Part shown: piece after piece, positions 1-10,332 of the stretch
How positions within the stretch are numbered: the first letter of the stretch is position 1
Layout of the letters: every line of letters starts with the position of its first letter
NCBI RefSeq assembly: GCF_022829345.1
Contig: NZ_JAKSXV010000096.1
Span: 248,001-312,000 of the forward strand
DNA length: 64,000 nt
Direction of reading: 5' to 3'
Origin: Methylobacterium sp. J-090
GTDB taxonomy: Bacteria > Pseudomonadota > Alphaproteobacteria > Rhizobiales > Beijerinckiaceae
Program-made: the position numbers and the translations under genes
The notes under the pieces: generated by a model
What the model saw: the letters and a program-made list of their open reading frames with translations, nothing else
Databases searched by the model: none
Told to the model about the DNA's origin: nothing

Positions 1-66
1 GCGGTGATCAGTCAGGCGCTGTTCTTCCAGCAGAGCGCACGCCGTCGCGAGGCCAAGTCGGCCTGA
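1..66 (+). CDS. C-terminal tail of an unidentified protein (partial)
   Basis: An open frame enters from the left edge and stops with TGA at 64-66. The last 21 residues end in a basic stretch (ARRREAKSA). A strong terminator follows 55 bases later, which fits a real gene end. The fragment is too short to name the product. Confidence 0.5.
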   Translation, partial: AVISQALFFQQSARRREAKSA

Positions 67-120
67 CGCTCGGTCGGCCTGAGACCTGCGGATTGCTCCT
101 GCGGTCCCGGCGAGACCAGA

Positions 121-145
121 GGCCCCGGAAGCACCGGGGCCTTTT
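121..145 (+). terminator. Rho-independent terminator
   Basis: A perfect 8-bp stem (GGCCCCGG / CCGGGGCC) with a 5-base loop is followed by TTTT. It ends the gene entering from the left edge. Confidence 0.8.
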
Positions 146-451
146 CGTTGCGCGGCCCCGACGGGCCAGCCCTGAGTGACGATGAAAAAACGGGCCAGAG
201 ATCGCTCTCCAGCCCGTCAAAGAGGTTCCGGCCTATGCACAAGGGGATGCGGGGGGAGGACCAGGCGGCCGGGGTATCGGAGAAACGATCTCGGCCCGAT
301 CCTGTTCCAGGGATGCTGCGACGGACGTCGTTTTTCCGATTCAGTGGCTTTTGCGACACACCAGATCGCACCGCACGGGTCCAATTTTAGTCAAATACGA
401 ACGATCGTTGAAAGCCAGATTACTCATACCGGCTCATTTCGAAACAGTTCA
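146..451. other. Intergenic stretch, no gene seen
   Basis: The overlapping frames here have unlikely composition and no ribosome-binding site. Apart from the terminator on its left and the stress promoter on its right, nothing was recognised. Confidence 0.5.
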
Positions 452-476
452 GGAACCCGACACGGGCATCCGCGTT
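452..476 (+). promoter_or_regulatory. Putative EcfG (general stress sigma) promoter
   Basis: GGAAC at 452-456 and GTT at 474-476 are separated by exactly 17 bases, with C before GTT. This matches the GGAAC-N16/17-cGTT consensus known for the alphaproteobacterial EcfG/PhyR stress response. The ATG of the downstream exported protein lies 41 bases past the -10 element. Confidence 0.6.
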
Positions 477-516
477 TGATCGATATCCTGTCAAGCTCCT
501 TCTGGAGATTACGACG

Positions 517-900
517 ATGTTTCGGTCAGGCTTCCTTCTCAGTGTCAGCGGACCCGCGGCGCTCCTGACCCTTCTGATCCAGCCCACTGTTCAGCAGGCG
601 GCAGACCAGTGGTCCGCTCCAGCCCCGATCGTCTCGCCGGCTCCCGCAACGACCGCCCCCCTGGCTAGCCTTCCCGGACAACGCCTCGCCTCGACGGCCA
701 TCAGCCCGATCCATGTCGCGTCGGTGACGCGGCCCGAGATGCGCCCGGCCCCGGCATCGGTGCGGCAGGGCGGCCGGACGGCGAGCGAGAAGGATCAGCC
801 GAAGGTGCGTCGGATGATGCGGGAGGGCTGCGAAGGCGCCATCAGTTCCCTTGCCGGCCCCGAGGCTCGCCGCATGCTCCCGGGTCGCTGCATCTCGTAG
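517..900 (+). CDS. Hypothetical exported protein, probably stress-induced
   Basis: 127 residues. The N-terminus is a plausible signal peptide: Arg at residue 3, a hydrophobic stretch to about residue 22, then AAD. The middle (30-75) is rich in Pro, Ala and Ser, and the C-terminal third is basic and carries two cysteines (about 105 and 125). The family is not recognised. An EcfG-type promoter lies just upstream and a long hairpin follows, so it appears monocistronic and part of the general stress response (inference). Confidence 0.65.
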   Translation: MFRSGFLLSVSGPAALLTLLIQPTVQQAADQWSAPAPIVSPAPATTAPLASLPGQRLASTAISPIHVASVTRPEMRPAPASVRQGGRTASEKDQPKVRRMMREGCEGAISSLAGPEARRMLPGRCIS

Positions 901-948
901 GAGAGCGCAACTTCAACGAACGTCACCTTCCTCCACCCATGGAGACTA

Positions 949-988
949 CGACAAAGGCCCCCCTCCGATCGGAGAGGGGCCTTTGTCG
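949..988 (+). terminator. Long hairpin terminator
   Basis: CGACAAAGGCCCC pairs with GGGGCCTTTGTCG around a short inner stem (CTCC-GATC-GGAG). There is no long U tract, but it sits 48 bases after the preceding stop codon. Confidence 0.6.
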
Positions 989-1004
989 TTGAACGAGCGT
1001 CGTT

Positions 1005-1033
1005 GAAAAGAACGGGGCTCCTCACGGAGCCCC
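1005..1033 (-). terminator. Rho-independent terminator of the KGG gene
   Basis: On the minus strand a perfect 8-bp stem (GGGGCTCC / GGAGCCCC) with a 4-base loop is followed by GTTCTTTTC. It lies 15 bases beyond the stop of the leftward KGG gene. Confidence 0.7.
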
Positions 1034-1047
1034 GGGAAACCTGTGGG

Positions 1048-1242
1048 TCAATCTTCGCCTGGGCGACCGGTACCGGTGGACTGACCACCCTTGCGACCGG
1101 CCGACGAGGCGAGTTCGCGGTCCTGGGAGAACGAGCGCTTCTCGGCCGGAACGCTCCGCCCGCCCTTGCTCGCGATTTCCCGCTGCCGTTCCAGATCCAT
1201 CGAGGCGAAGCCCCGCTTCGAGGTGGAATTTCCTGATGGCAT
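1048..1242 (-). CDS. KGG (Con-10-like) stress protein
   Basis: 64 residues with the signature of the KGG/conidiation-protein-10 family: a GFASMDLERQREIASKGG block near residue 11 and a second AGRKGG block near residue 48. Members are small hydrophilic proteins such as E. coli YciG that accumulate under stress; the biochemical role is unknown. The start ATG follows GAGGAGGCGCTG, a good ribosome-binding site. An EcfG-type promoter lies 36 bases upstream and a terminator directly downstream, so it is a single-gene stress unit. Confidence 0.85.
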   Translation of the reverse strand: MPSGNSTSKRGFASMDLERQREIASKGGRSVPAEKRSFSQDRELASSAGRKGGQSTGTGRPGED

Positions 1243-1277
1243 CAGCGCCTCCTCAACATTGCTCTCACTGCCGGGAC

Positions 1278-1302
1278 AACCTTTGCCAATATCGATTGTT
1301 CC
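1278..1302 (-). promoter_or_regulatory. Putative EcfG (general stress sigma) promoter of the KGG gene
   Basis: Read on the minus strand, GGAAC (1302-1298) and GTT (1280-1278) are separated by exactly 17 bases. The gene downstream is a KGG stress protein, which independently fits this sigma factor's known regulon type. Confidence 0.65.
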
Positions 1303-1573
1303 TCAGCCAAGTTCGGCGGCCAAGATTGGTCGAATTCAACGTCGGCGCAGACTAAGCGTGGCCGTACAAGCGTGGCTATACGATGGGTCGCGGATCCGAT
1401 CGGGTGAGGGAGCCATGGCGGGGAATGGCGGTCATCCCGCCTCGAACCGGGGCCGGGGCTGGACAATCCCCACGCAAATCGCGTGGATAGGAAGCGCCCG
1501 TCGATCGCCCCCGCGAGGAGGAAAGGGCGCCCGGAGACCGTCCGATGCCGAAATTCAGCACGTTGCGCCGCCG
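1303..1573. other. Intergenic stretch upstream of the cyclic-nucleotide-binding gene
   Basis: An open frame runs through this stretch into the next gene, but its translation is low-complexity and unlike a protein domain. No terminator or promoter was recognised beyond the stress promoter at its left edge. Confidence 0.4.
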
Positions 1574-2017
1574 ATGACCCTCGACACCGAGGTCTCATCC
1601 CTGCGCCAGGTCCCGCTGTTTCGCGGCGTCGAGCCGTCACGTCTGAAGCTCCTCGCCTTCACCAGCGAGCGGGTGCATTTCGAGGCGGGGCAGGGCCTGT
1701 TCGCGCGCGGAGACGCGGCCGATGCCGCCTACCTCATCCTGGAGGGCGAGGCCGAGGTCTCCATCGACGGCCCCCAGGGCCGGTTCCGCCTGGCGCTGCT
1801 CGGCGCCAACGCTCTGTTGGGTGAGATGGGAATCCTCGCCGACCAGCCGCGCTCGGCCACGGTGACGGCATTCAGTGCGATCACCGCCCTGCGCATCGAC
1901 CGCACCGTCTTCCTCGAACTTCTGGCGCAGTTCCCCCAGATCGGCATCGCGGTCATGCGGGAACTCGCTTTCCGCCTGGAACAGACCAACCAGCAATTGG
2001 CCCAGAGCCAGGGTTGA
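1574..2017 (+). CDS. Cyclic nucleotide-binding domain protein
   Basis: 147 residues forming one Crp/cNMP-binding beta-roll: LFRGVEPSRLKLLAF near residue 15, a phosphate-cassette-like GANALLGEMGILADQPRSATV near 77-97, then the C-helix. There is no DNA-binding helix-turn-helix, so it is a stand-alone sensor or a subunit of a partner protein rather than a full Crp regulator. The open frame extends far upstream, but homology begins at this ATG. The stop codon abuts, without a gap, the stop of the convergent VOC gene. Confidence 0.8.
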   Translation: MTLDTEVSSLRQVPLFRGVEPSRLKLLAFTSERVHFEAGQGLFARGDAADAAYLILEGEAEVSIDGPQGRFRLALLGANALLGEMGILADQPRSATVTAFSAITALRIDRTVFLELLAQFPQIGIAVMRELAFRLEQTNQQLAQSQG

Positions 2018-2461
2018 TCACGCTTCCGGGTAAGTGATGAACTCCATCAGCGATCCGTCGGGATCGCGGAAATAGACGCTCATGCCCGCCCCGGCCGCGC
2101 CGTTGCGCGGCACGGGTCCGAGTTCCACCGGCACGCCATGGGCGGCCAGATGCGCCATCGCGCCCTCGATGGGGCCGGACCAGCGAAAGCAGAGGTCGCT
2201 GTTGCCCGGCATCACGGGTTTGTCGGAGTGTGGCGTCGCCTCGACGCCGGGGCCGTGGACGTTGAGCTGCACCCCGCCGAAGCGATAGGCGGCTCCAACG
2301 GGACGGGGCACGACCTCGGCCCCGAGCACGTCGCGGTAGAAGGCCGTCGAACGCGCCCAGTCCGAGACGTGGATCACGCAATGGTCGAGGTGGATCGCCG
2401 GGCCGAGTTCCTGGATCACCTCCTCGATATCCGAAACCGGCAAGGTCAGGGTGTCGGCCAT
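2018..2461 (-). CDS. VOC family (glyoxalase/dioxygenase-like) protein
   Basis: 147 residues. The vicinal-oxygen-chelate fold is visible as LDHCVIHVSDWARSTAFYRD near residue 24 and a C-terminal FRDPDGSLMEFITY, which supply the usual His and Glu metal ligands. These proteins bind a divalent metal and act on small ketones, thiols or antibiotics; the substrate cannot be told here. It is convergent with the cyclic-nucleotide-binding gene with no intervening base. Confidence 0.85.
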   Translation of the reverse strand: MADTLTLPVSDIEEVIQELGPAIHLDHCVIHVSDWARSTAFYRDVLGAEVVPRPVGAAYRFGGVQLNVHGPGVEATPHSDKPVMPGNSDLCFRWSGPIEGAMAHLAAHGVPVELGPVPRNGAAGAGMSVYFRDPDGSLMEFITYPEA

Positions 2462-2717
2462 GGGCTATCCTCGTTGGGGGCGTCGCATGATGCGGTAAGG
2501 AGCGGCATCGGATCAACGCGCTTGACGGTCGGACGCCGCAATCGGCCGGCGGCGAGTCCATCGTGACAGGGCGGCATTCCGACACCGAACCGGCCGCGTT
2601 CGGGGTGACGCCGGCGACGCTTCCCGGAACCTGCGGCGGGAAAGATACACCCTCAACGGCCCGGGACGGCTAGTCAGGACATCAGATTCCGACGCTCGGC
2701 CCACCATGGAGCTCGCC

Positions 2718-3359
2718 ATGTCCTCCCGCCGCCTCATCCTCGGCCTGCTCCTCATCGCCCCCCTGGCCGCCTGCAACGCGCGCGGGCCGGTCAACGTCGC
2801 CGCCGACGACGATGCGGCCTGGTACACCGGGACCATGCCGGACAAGCCGTTCGACGTGCCGATCGTCGACAAGTCGCGCCTCGATCCGAAGTACCGCCGC
2901 CAGATCGTGCGCTACACCGGTCCCGAGAAGCCGGGGACCATCGTGGTCGATATCGACAACCGGCAGATCGCCCTGGTGCAGGAGGATGGCACGGCCGTGC
3001 AGTACGGCGTCGGCGTCGGCAAGGCGGGGTTCTCGTGGAAGGGAGAAGCCCGCATCGCCCGCAAGGGTGTGTGGCCGGATTGGAGCCCCACCACCACCAT
3101 GGTCTCCCTCAACCCCGACCTGCCGCGCACCCGCAAGGGCGGCCTCGACAATCCGCTGGGCGCCCGTGCCCTCTACCTCTACCAAGGCAACCGCGACACC
3201 CTGTTTCGCATCCACGGCACCAACGAGCCCTGGAGCATCGGCGAACAACTGTCGTCGGGCTGCGTCCGGATGCTGAACGAGGACATCGTCGACCTCTACG
3301 AGCGTGTCCCCGTCGGCACGCAGGTGCTGGTCAAGCGCAACGGCAAGTACCGGGTCTGA
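2718..3359 (+). CDS. L,D-transpeptidase (YkuD), lipoprotein
   Basis: 213 residues. The first 19 form a lipoprotein signal ending in the lipobox LAAC, so the protein is probably anchored in the envelope. The YkuD domain carries the catalytic HGTN (about residue 166) and SSGCVRM with the nucleophilic cysteine at about 182. Such enzymes make 3-3 crosslinks in peptidoglycan or attach proteins to it. An earlier ATG at 2706 is in frame, but GGAG lies 5 bases before 2718, which also gives a proper lipoprotein signal. A tiny membrane protein gene follows 21 bases later. Confidence 0.92.
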   Translation: MSSRRLILGLLLIAPLAACNARGPVNVAADDDAAWYTGTMPDKPFDVPIVDKSRLDPKYRRQIVRYTGPEKPGTIVVDIDNRQIALVQEDGTAVQYGVGVGKAGFSWKGEARIARKGVWPDWSPTTTMVSLNPDLPRTRKGGLDNPLGARALYLYQGNRDTLFRIHGTNEPWSIGEQLSSGCVRMLNEDIVDLYERVPVGTQVLVKRNGKYRV

Positions 3360-3380
3360 GACAAGTACTGGGTCAGAGAG

Positions 3381-3533
3381 ATGACGATCACCATCGCCCA
3401 CCTGCAGCCCCTCGTCGCCCTGGCGGCCGGGGTGCTCATCCTGCTCATCCCCCGGCTGCTGAACTTCTTCGTCGCGGCCTACCTCATCCTCGTCGGGCTG
3501 ATTGGCCTCGGGGTGTTTCGCGCGCTATCCTGA
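3381..3533 (+). CDS. DUF3096-like small membrane protein
   Basis: 50 residues: MTITIAHLQPLVALAAGVLI followed by a second hydrophobic stretch separated by IPRLLNFF. The pattern of two short membrane segments matches the DUF3096 family of small inner-membrane proteins of unknown role. AGAG lies directly upstream of the ATG. It probably shares a transcript with the L,D-transpeptidase. Confidence 0.75.
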   Translation: MTITIAHLQPLVALAAGVLILLIPRLLNFFVAAYLILVGLIGLGVFRALS

Positions 3534-3689
3534 GCCGGCGCGACGGCGGTCGGTGACAGACACGAAAAACCGTCATGCGGGCTCACGCTCCATGCCGCGT
3601 TCATCTTGCGTTGCAGCAGGAGATGGTCCAACCCGCCGGGACAATAGGCGCGCGGGTCGCGTTTCATTCCTGCAACCGGATGGGTGACG

Positions 3690-6368
<2,679 letters not shown>

Positions 6369-6372
6369 TCCA

Positions 6373-6407
6373 ACCGTCCCGGGCGGCTCCGCGCCGCCCG
6401 GGACGGT
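6373..6407 (+). terminator. Hairpin terminator after ppdK
   Basis: A perfect 15-bp GC-rich stem (ACCGTCCCGGGCGGC and its complement) with a 5-base loop starts 5 bases after the stop. There is no U tract, so its strength is uncertain. Confidence 0.65.
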
Positions 6408-6544
6408 CGCGGCGAAATTCGTTCAACAAATTGTCGAAAACGCGGCGAACCGATTTCTTGCCGGCACGTTCAGTGTTAGTGCCGATCCATTGCGCGGGGA
6501 TTCCAGCTCATTGGGGCGGCTGCCATCGCGTGGGAACGCCGGCC

Positions 6545-6799
6545 ATGATCGATACGACGCCCACTCCCTTGTTTCTCAACGAAAATCCCGCCGCTGTCCC
6601 GATCCCCAAGGTGGTCCAGCAGACCTACCTCTGGGGGGTCGGAGGTTTGGCGACCCTCGTGCTCCTCGTGTTCGCCGTCGCCACCCAGAGTGGTGCCGAT
6701 GCGGAGCGGATCGCCGGCATGCGTGATGGTGCCGACACCGGGCCAGCCGCCCTGGTGAAGGCCTTCGCCGTCGCCCACGGCCGCCCCGGCACATTCTGA
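6545..6799 (+). CDS. Hypothetical small membrane protein
   Basis: 84 residues with one hydrophobic segment (YLWGVGGLATLVLLVFAVAT, about 28-47) between a Pro-rich cytoplasmic start and a polar tail. The family is not recognised. The ATG at 6545 was chosen because the earlier in-frame region has no protein-like composition. Confidence 0.6.
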   Translation: MIDTTPTPLFLNENPAAVPIPKVVQQTYLWGVGGLATLVLLVFAVATQSGADAERIAGMRDGADTGPAALVKAFAVAHGRPGTF

Positions 6800-6932
6800 A
6801 CCGAACGTCGCAGACTGAGCCAACCGTCGCGGAACGAACTTAACCGCTCCGCAACCATGCCACGCGATCATGCCCGAACCGGATGCCGCACAGGGAACCT
6901 CTCGCGGGTGACGTGAACGGCGGGCCGGTTCG

Positions 6933-7937
6933 GTGTTGCGTAGCGTGGATCGGTTGGGCGTGGACACGAAACGGGCAAGACGCGATTCGAGCCTCCGCTG
7001 GCTCAGCGCCGCCATGGCACCCTGGGCAGCCGGCATGGGCTTCCTGGTGTCCTTCACGGCGAGCGCCGGCACCGATGGCGCGACGCGCCTCATCGTTCGC
7101 GACACGCGTATTGTGCCGGGCCTGCCCATGGGCGCGCCCCTCATCGGAGCCACCGGGCGGCCGCACGGCGACCGGATGCGCGCGACCGCCGCCGCCGGGT
7201 CGGTCCTGACCGCGAATCTCCCCGGTTCGGTCAGCGGAATCCTCCTGCCCGGACCCGCCATCTGGAATCCCGATCTCGAACCGGACCTCGGCTTCGTTCC
7301 GCCTCGGGCCGAGGCGGACGGCATCGTCGAGACCGGCGACGGATCGACGCCCGCGATTCCGCGCGCTGTCGCCCTGTCCTCCACCACCCCGGCCCCGGCC
7401 GATGCGACGCCCATCGAAGTCGCGGCGGCGAACCTCGCCATCCCGGGCTTCTCACCCCGTCGCGATGCCGAACCCCTCGCGCCCGACAGCGCGCGCCATC
7501 GCTACGCCGACCTCATCGGCCCCGACGCCCTCGACCGCGAACAGCGCTGCCTCGCAGAGGCCGTGTATTTCGAGGCGCGCAGCGAGCCCGAGGACGGACA
7601 GGCCGCCGTGGCGCAGGTGGTCCTCAATCGGGTGAAGAGCGGGCTCTATCCGAGCAACGTCTGCGGCGTGGTCTACCAGAACCGCCACCGCTACATGGGC
7701 TGCCAGTTTTCGTTCGCCTGCGAGGGCAAGTCGCTCCGCATCACCGACGGTCCATCGTGGCAATCGGCCACCCGGATCGCCAGCGCGGTGATCGAGGGCC
7801 GAACCTACCTCAGCGAGGTCGGCGGGGCGACGCATTACCATGCCGATTATGTGAAGCCCGGCTGGTCCAGGCGTCTGCGCAAGATGGACGTCATCGGGCG
7901 GCACATCTTCTATGAACTCAAGCGTGGACAGATTTGA
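6933..7937 (+). CDS. Cell wall hydrolase, SleB type
   Basis: 334 residues. A basic N-terminus with one hydrophobic segment (about 28-45) is followed by a Pro/Ala-rich linker. A C-terminal Hydrolase_2 (SleB) domain of about 130 residues begins at REQRCLAEAVYFEARSEPED and includes VAQVVLNRVKSGLYP and CQFSF. Homologues are lytic transglycosylase-like enzymes that cut peptidoglycan; in non-spore-formers such as this the role is cell wall remodelling. Export is inferred from the N-terminal segment. Confidence 0.85.
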   Translation: MLRSVDRLGVDTKRARRDSSLRWLSAAMAPWAAGMGFLVSFTASAGTDGATRLIVRDTRIVPGLPMGAPLIGATGRPHGDRMRATAAAGSVLTANLPGSVSGILLPGPAIWNPDLEPDLGFVPPRAEADGIVETGDGSTPAIPRAVALSSTTPAPADATPIEVAAANLAIPGFSPRRDAEPLAPDSARHRYADLIGPDALDREQRCLAEAVYFEARSEPEDGQAAVAQVVLNRVKSGLYPSNVCGVVYQNRHRYMGCQFSFACEGKSLRITDGPSWQSATRIASAVIEGRTYLSEVGGATHYHADYVKPGWSRRLRKMDVIGRHIFYELKRGQI

Positions 7938-7963
7938 ACCCGCTCCGGTTCCATCGATTTTTA

Positions 7964-8001
7964 CCTAAGTAGCGGAAGCTCTAAGTAGTCCTAAGCTTAG
8001 G
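7964..8001 (+). promoter_or_regulatory. Repeat and palindrome upstream of the VLV-repeat exported protein
   Basis: CTAAGTAG occurs at 7965-7972 and again at 7981-7988, followed at once by the palindrome CCTAAGCTTAGG (7990-8001). The stretch is clearly more AT-rich than its surroundings. It could be an operator or promoter region for the gene at 8130; no known consensus was recognised. Confidence 0.35.
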
Positions 8002-8129
8002 TTAATTTTACCCTGAGTCTGAATTCGACTTGCTCGAAAGGCAACTTGGCTGCCTCTGATACGTCGAGATGCGCGCCCCCAAACGGCGTCATCCCGCTCG
8101 TATCCGCGTTCCAGCCCGAGGAAGCCCGC

Positions 8130-8717
8130 ATGACCGCGCCGGTCACCCGACTCATCCCGCTTGCCACCGCCATCACCGGCGCCGTCCTGCTCGCTTCCTC
8201 CGCCCAGGCGGGGGGCTGCGGCGGGGCCGAGTGCTACCGTCACGTCTCGACGCCGCCGGTCTATGGCGCCGTATCCGAGCGCGTTCTCGTACGCCCCGCC
8301 GAGACGGTCTATCGCACGGTGCCCCCCATCTATGAGACCGTGTCCGAGCGCGTCCTCGTCAGCCCCGGTGGCCGGGTCTGGCAGACCAGCCGCGACGCCT
8401 ACGGCGAGCTCGTCGGCTGCTGGGTGAATGTGCCGCCGCAATACTCCGTGCGTCACCGCCGGGTGCTGGTGCAGCCCGCCCAGTCGATCCCCGAGACGAT
8501 CCCGGCCGAGTATGCCAGCGTCCGCCGCCGCGTTCTGGTCCAACCCGCCCGCGCGGGCTGGGTGCCGGCCAATTACGGCACGGGGGGCGGCTATCCCGGC
8601 GTCTACGGCCCCCGCATCGGCTCGATTCCGGATGCGGTCGGCATCGCCGGCGCGAGCTCGGCGGATATCGGCGTCGGTCTCGGCTTCTCCTCGGGCAGCA
8701 TCTACGACGGTTACTGA
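8130..8717 (+). CDS. Exported protein with four VLVxPA repeats
   Basis: 195 residues. Signal peptide 1-26 (LLASSAQA cleavage region). The mature part holds four degenerate units of about 22 residues, each with an aromatic P-x-Y entry and an R-V-L-V-(R/S/Q)-P core, at about residues 42-64, 65-85, 102-123 and 125-146, then a Gly/Ser-rich tail. The function is unknown; the repeats suggest a structural envelope or surface protein. A longer in-frame start at 8046 would put residues ahead of the signal peptide and is less likely. A hairpin terminator follows. Confidence 0.75.
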   Translation: MTAPVTRLIPLATAITGAVLLASSAQAGGCGGAECYRHVSTPPVYGAVSERVLVRPAETVYRTVPPIYETVSERVLVSPGGRVWQTSRDAYGELVGCWVNVPPQYSVRHRRVLVQPAQSIPETIPAEYASVRRRVLVQPARAGWVPANYGTGGGYPGVYGPRIGSIPDAVGIAGASSADIGVGLGFSSGSIYDGY

Positions 8718-8729
8718 GACGCGTCGCGC

Positions 8730-8750
8730 CCCGGCGGGCTTCCCGCCGGG
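8730..8750 (+). terminator. Hairpin terminator
   Basis: A perfect 9-bp stem (CCCGGCGGG / CCCGCCGGG) with a 3-base loop lies 12 bases after the stop of the VLV-repeat protein. It lacks a U tract. Confidence 0.55.
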
Positions 8751-8842
8751 ACGCTTGGCCGGGGACTTGTCAGCGGTCCTGGCCGAGGCGCTTGATTCAC
8801 GCCCGCCCTGCCACACCTCCCTGAAAGCTACGGGAGGCGCGA

Positions 8843-9829
8843 ATGAGCCGGTTCAAGGCTTGGGTGGTCGACAAGACCGGGACGGGACAGTCCCTGACAT
8901 TCGGCGAGTTCGACGAGGCCGACCTCATGGACGGCGACGTCACCGTCCGGGTCACCCATTCGACGGTGAACTACAAGGACGGGCTCGCCATGACCGGGCG
9001 CTCGGCGGTGGTTCGCCGCTTCCCCATGATCCCCGGCATCGATTTTTCGGGGATCGTCGAGACCTCGTCTCACCCCGATTACACCGCCGGCGATGCCGTG
9101 ATCCTGACGGGCTGGGGCGTCGGCGAGAGCCATCTCGGCGCCTATGCCGAGCGGGCGCGCGTGAAGGGCGACTGGCTCGTCCCCCTGCCGGACGGCCTCA
9201 ACGCCGACGAGGCCATGGCCATCGGTACCGCGGGATACACCGCAATGCTGTGCCTCATGGCCCTGGAGCATCACGGCGCGCGCCCAGGTGACGGCCCCGC
9301 CCTGGTGACGGGCGCGTCCGGCGGCGTCGGCTCCGTCGCGGTGGCACTGCTGGCGCGGGCCGGCTGGCACGTCATTGCGTCCACGGGGCGGGCCGACGAG
9401 GCGGACTACCTGCGCGGCCTCGGTGCCGCCGAGATCCTCGACCGCGCCGAACTCTCGTCGCCGGGCAAGCCGCTCGCCAAGGAGCGCTGGGCCGTCGCCG
9501 TCGACGCCGTCGGCTCGGTTACCCTCGCCAACGTGCTCGCCGGCACCAGGGTCGACGGCGCCGTGGCCGCCTGCGGTCTGGCGCAGGGCATGGATCTGCC
9601 GACATCCGTAGCGCCCTTCATCCTGCGCGGCGTGTCGCTCCTCGGCATCAACAGCGTGACGACACCCCTGCCGAAACGCCGCGCGGCCTGGGCGCGCCTC
9701 GCCAGGGACCTCGACCGCGCGGCGCTCGCAGCCATGACCACGACGGTGTCGCTCGCCGACGTGGATCGCCTCGCTGAGCGAATCCTCGCGGGCGAAGTGC
9801 GCGGCCGGACCGTGGTGACGGTCCCCTGA
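8843..9829 (+). CDS. acuI: Acrylyl-CoA reductase (NADPH), AcuI/YhdH family
   Basis: 328 residues, full length for the AcuI/YhdH subgroup of medium-chain reductases. Characteristic blocks are VNYKDGLAMTGR (about 47), PGIDFSGIV (65), the GWGVGE segment and the nucleotide-binding VTGASGGVGSVAV (about 155). It lacks zinc ligands, as expected. The family reduces toxic acrylyl-CoA to propionyl-CoA. In methylotrophs and DMSP users this protects against, or uses, three-carbon acrylate intermediates. GGGAGG lies before the ATG. Confidence 0.9.
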   Translation: MSRFKAWVVDKTGTGQSLTFGEFDEADLMDGDVTVRVTHSTVNYKDGLAMTGRSAVVRRFPMIPGIDFSGIVETSSHPDYTAGDAVILTGWGVGESHLGAYAERARVKGDWLVPLPDGLNADEAMAIGTAGYTAMLCLMALEHHGARPGDGPALVTGASGGVGSVAVALLARAGWHVIASTGRADEADYLRGLGAAEILDRAELSSPGKPLAKERWAVAVDAVGSVTLANVLAGTRVDGAVAACGLAQGMDLPTSVAPFILRGVSLLGINSVTTPLPKRRAAWARLARDLDRAALAAMTTTVSLADVDRLAERILAGEVRGRTVVTVP

Positions 9830-9866
9830 ACGGAACTTAGCCTTGGCGGCGTGCATTGCTGGTTTC

Positions 9867-10328
9867 ATGAGCAGTGCATTTGTCAAAGAGACCGAGGGCG
9901 GCGAAGCCTTCGAGGATCTCCCCGATCGCCCCATCTCGGAGCATCCGAACTTCGTCACCCCCGAGGGGTTGGCGCAGATTGAGGCCGAGGTCGCGCGCCT
10001 GCGCAACGCATTCTCGGCCTTGACGCCCGACGCCAAGGCGGACGAGTCCCGCGTTACCCGCGACCTGCACTACTGGACGGCGCGGCTGGGCTCGGCCCAG
10101 CTCGTCGAGGTCGAACCCGGCGATGTCGTGCGGTTCGGCTCCACGGTGACCATCCTGCGCGAGGACGACGCGAGCCAGACCTTCCGCATCGTCGGAGAGG
10201 ACGAGGCGGACCCGACCAAGGGCAGCCTGTCCTACGTCTCGCCCATGGCCCGCGCGCTGACCGGCAAGGGGGTCGGTGACACCGTCGAGGTGAATGGTCA
10301 GGAGATCGAGATCACCGCGACGGCGTAA
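9867..10328 (+). CDS. Transcription elongation factor, GreA/GreB family
   Basis: 153 residues: an N-terminal helical region (TPEGLAQIEAEVARLRN, then the paired coiled coil) and a C-terminal FKBP-like Gre domain with VEPGDVVRFGSTVTI, FRIVGEDEAD and the closing GDTVEVNGQEIEI. Gre proteins enter the RNA polymerase secondary channel and rescue backtracked complexes. The short coiled coil leaves open a role as a Gre-like anti-factor. The TTG at 9843 is an alternative start. Confidence 0.85.
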   Translation: MSSAFVKETEGGEAFEDLPDRPISEHPNFVTPEGLAQIEAEVARLRNAFSALTPDAKADESRVTRDLHYWTARLGSAQLVEVEPGDVVRFGSTVTILREDDASQTFRIVGEDEADPTKGSLSYVSPMARALTGKGVGDTVEVNGQEIEITATA

Positions 10329-10332
10329 GGCA

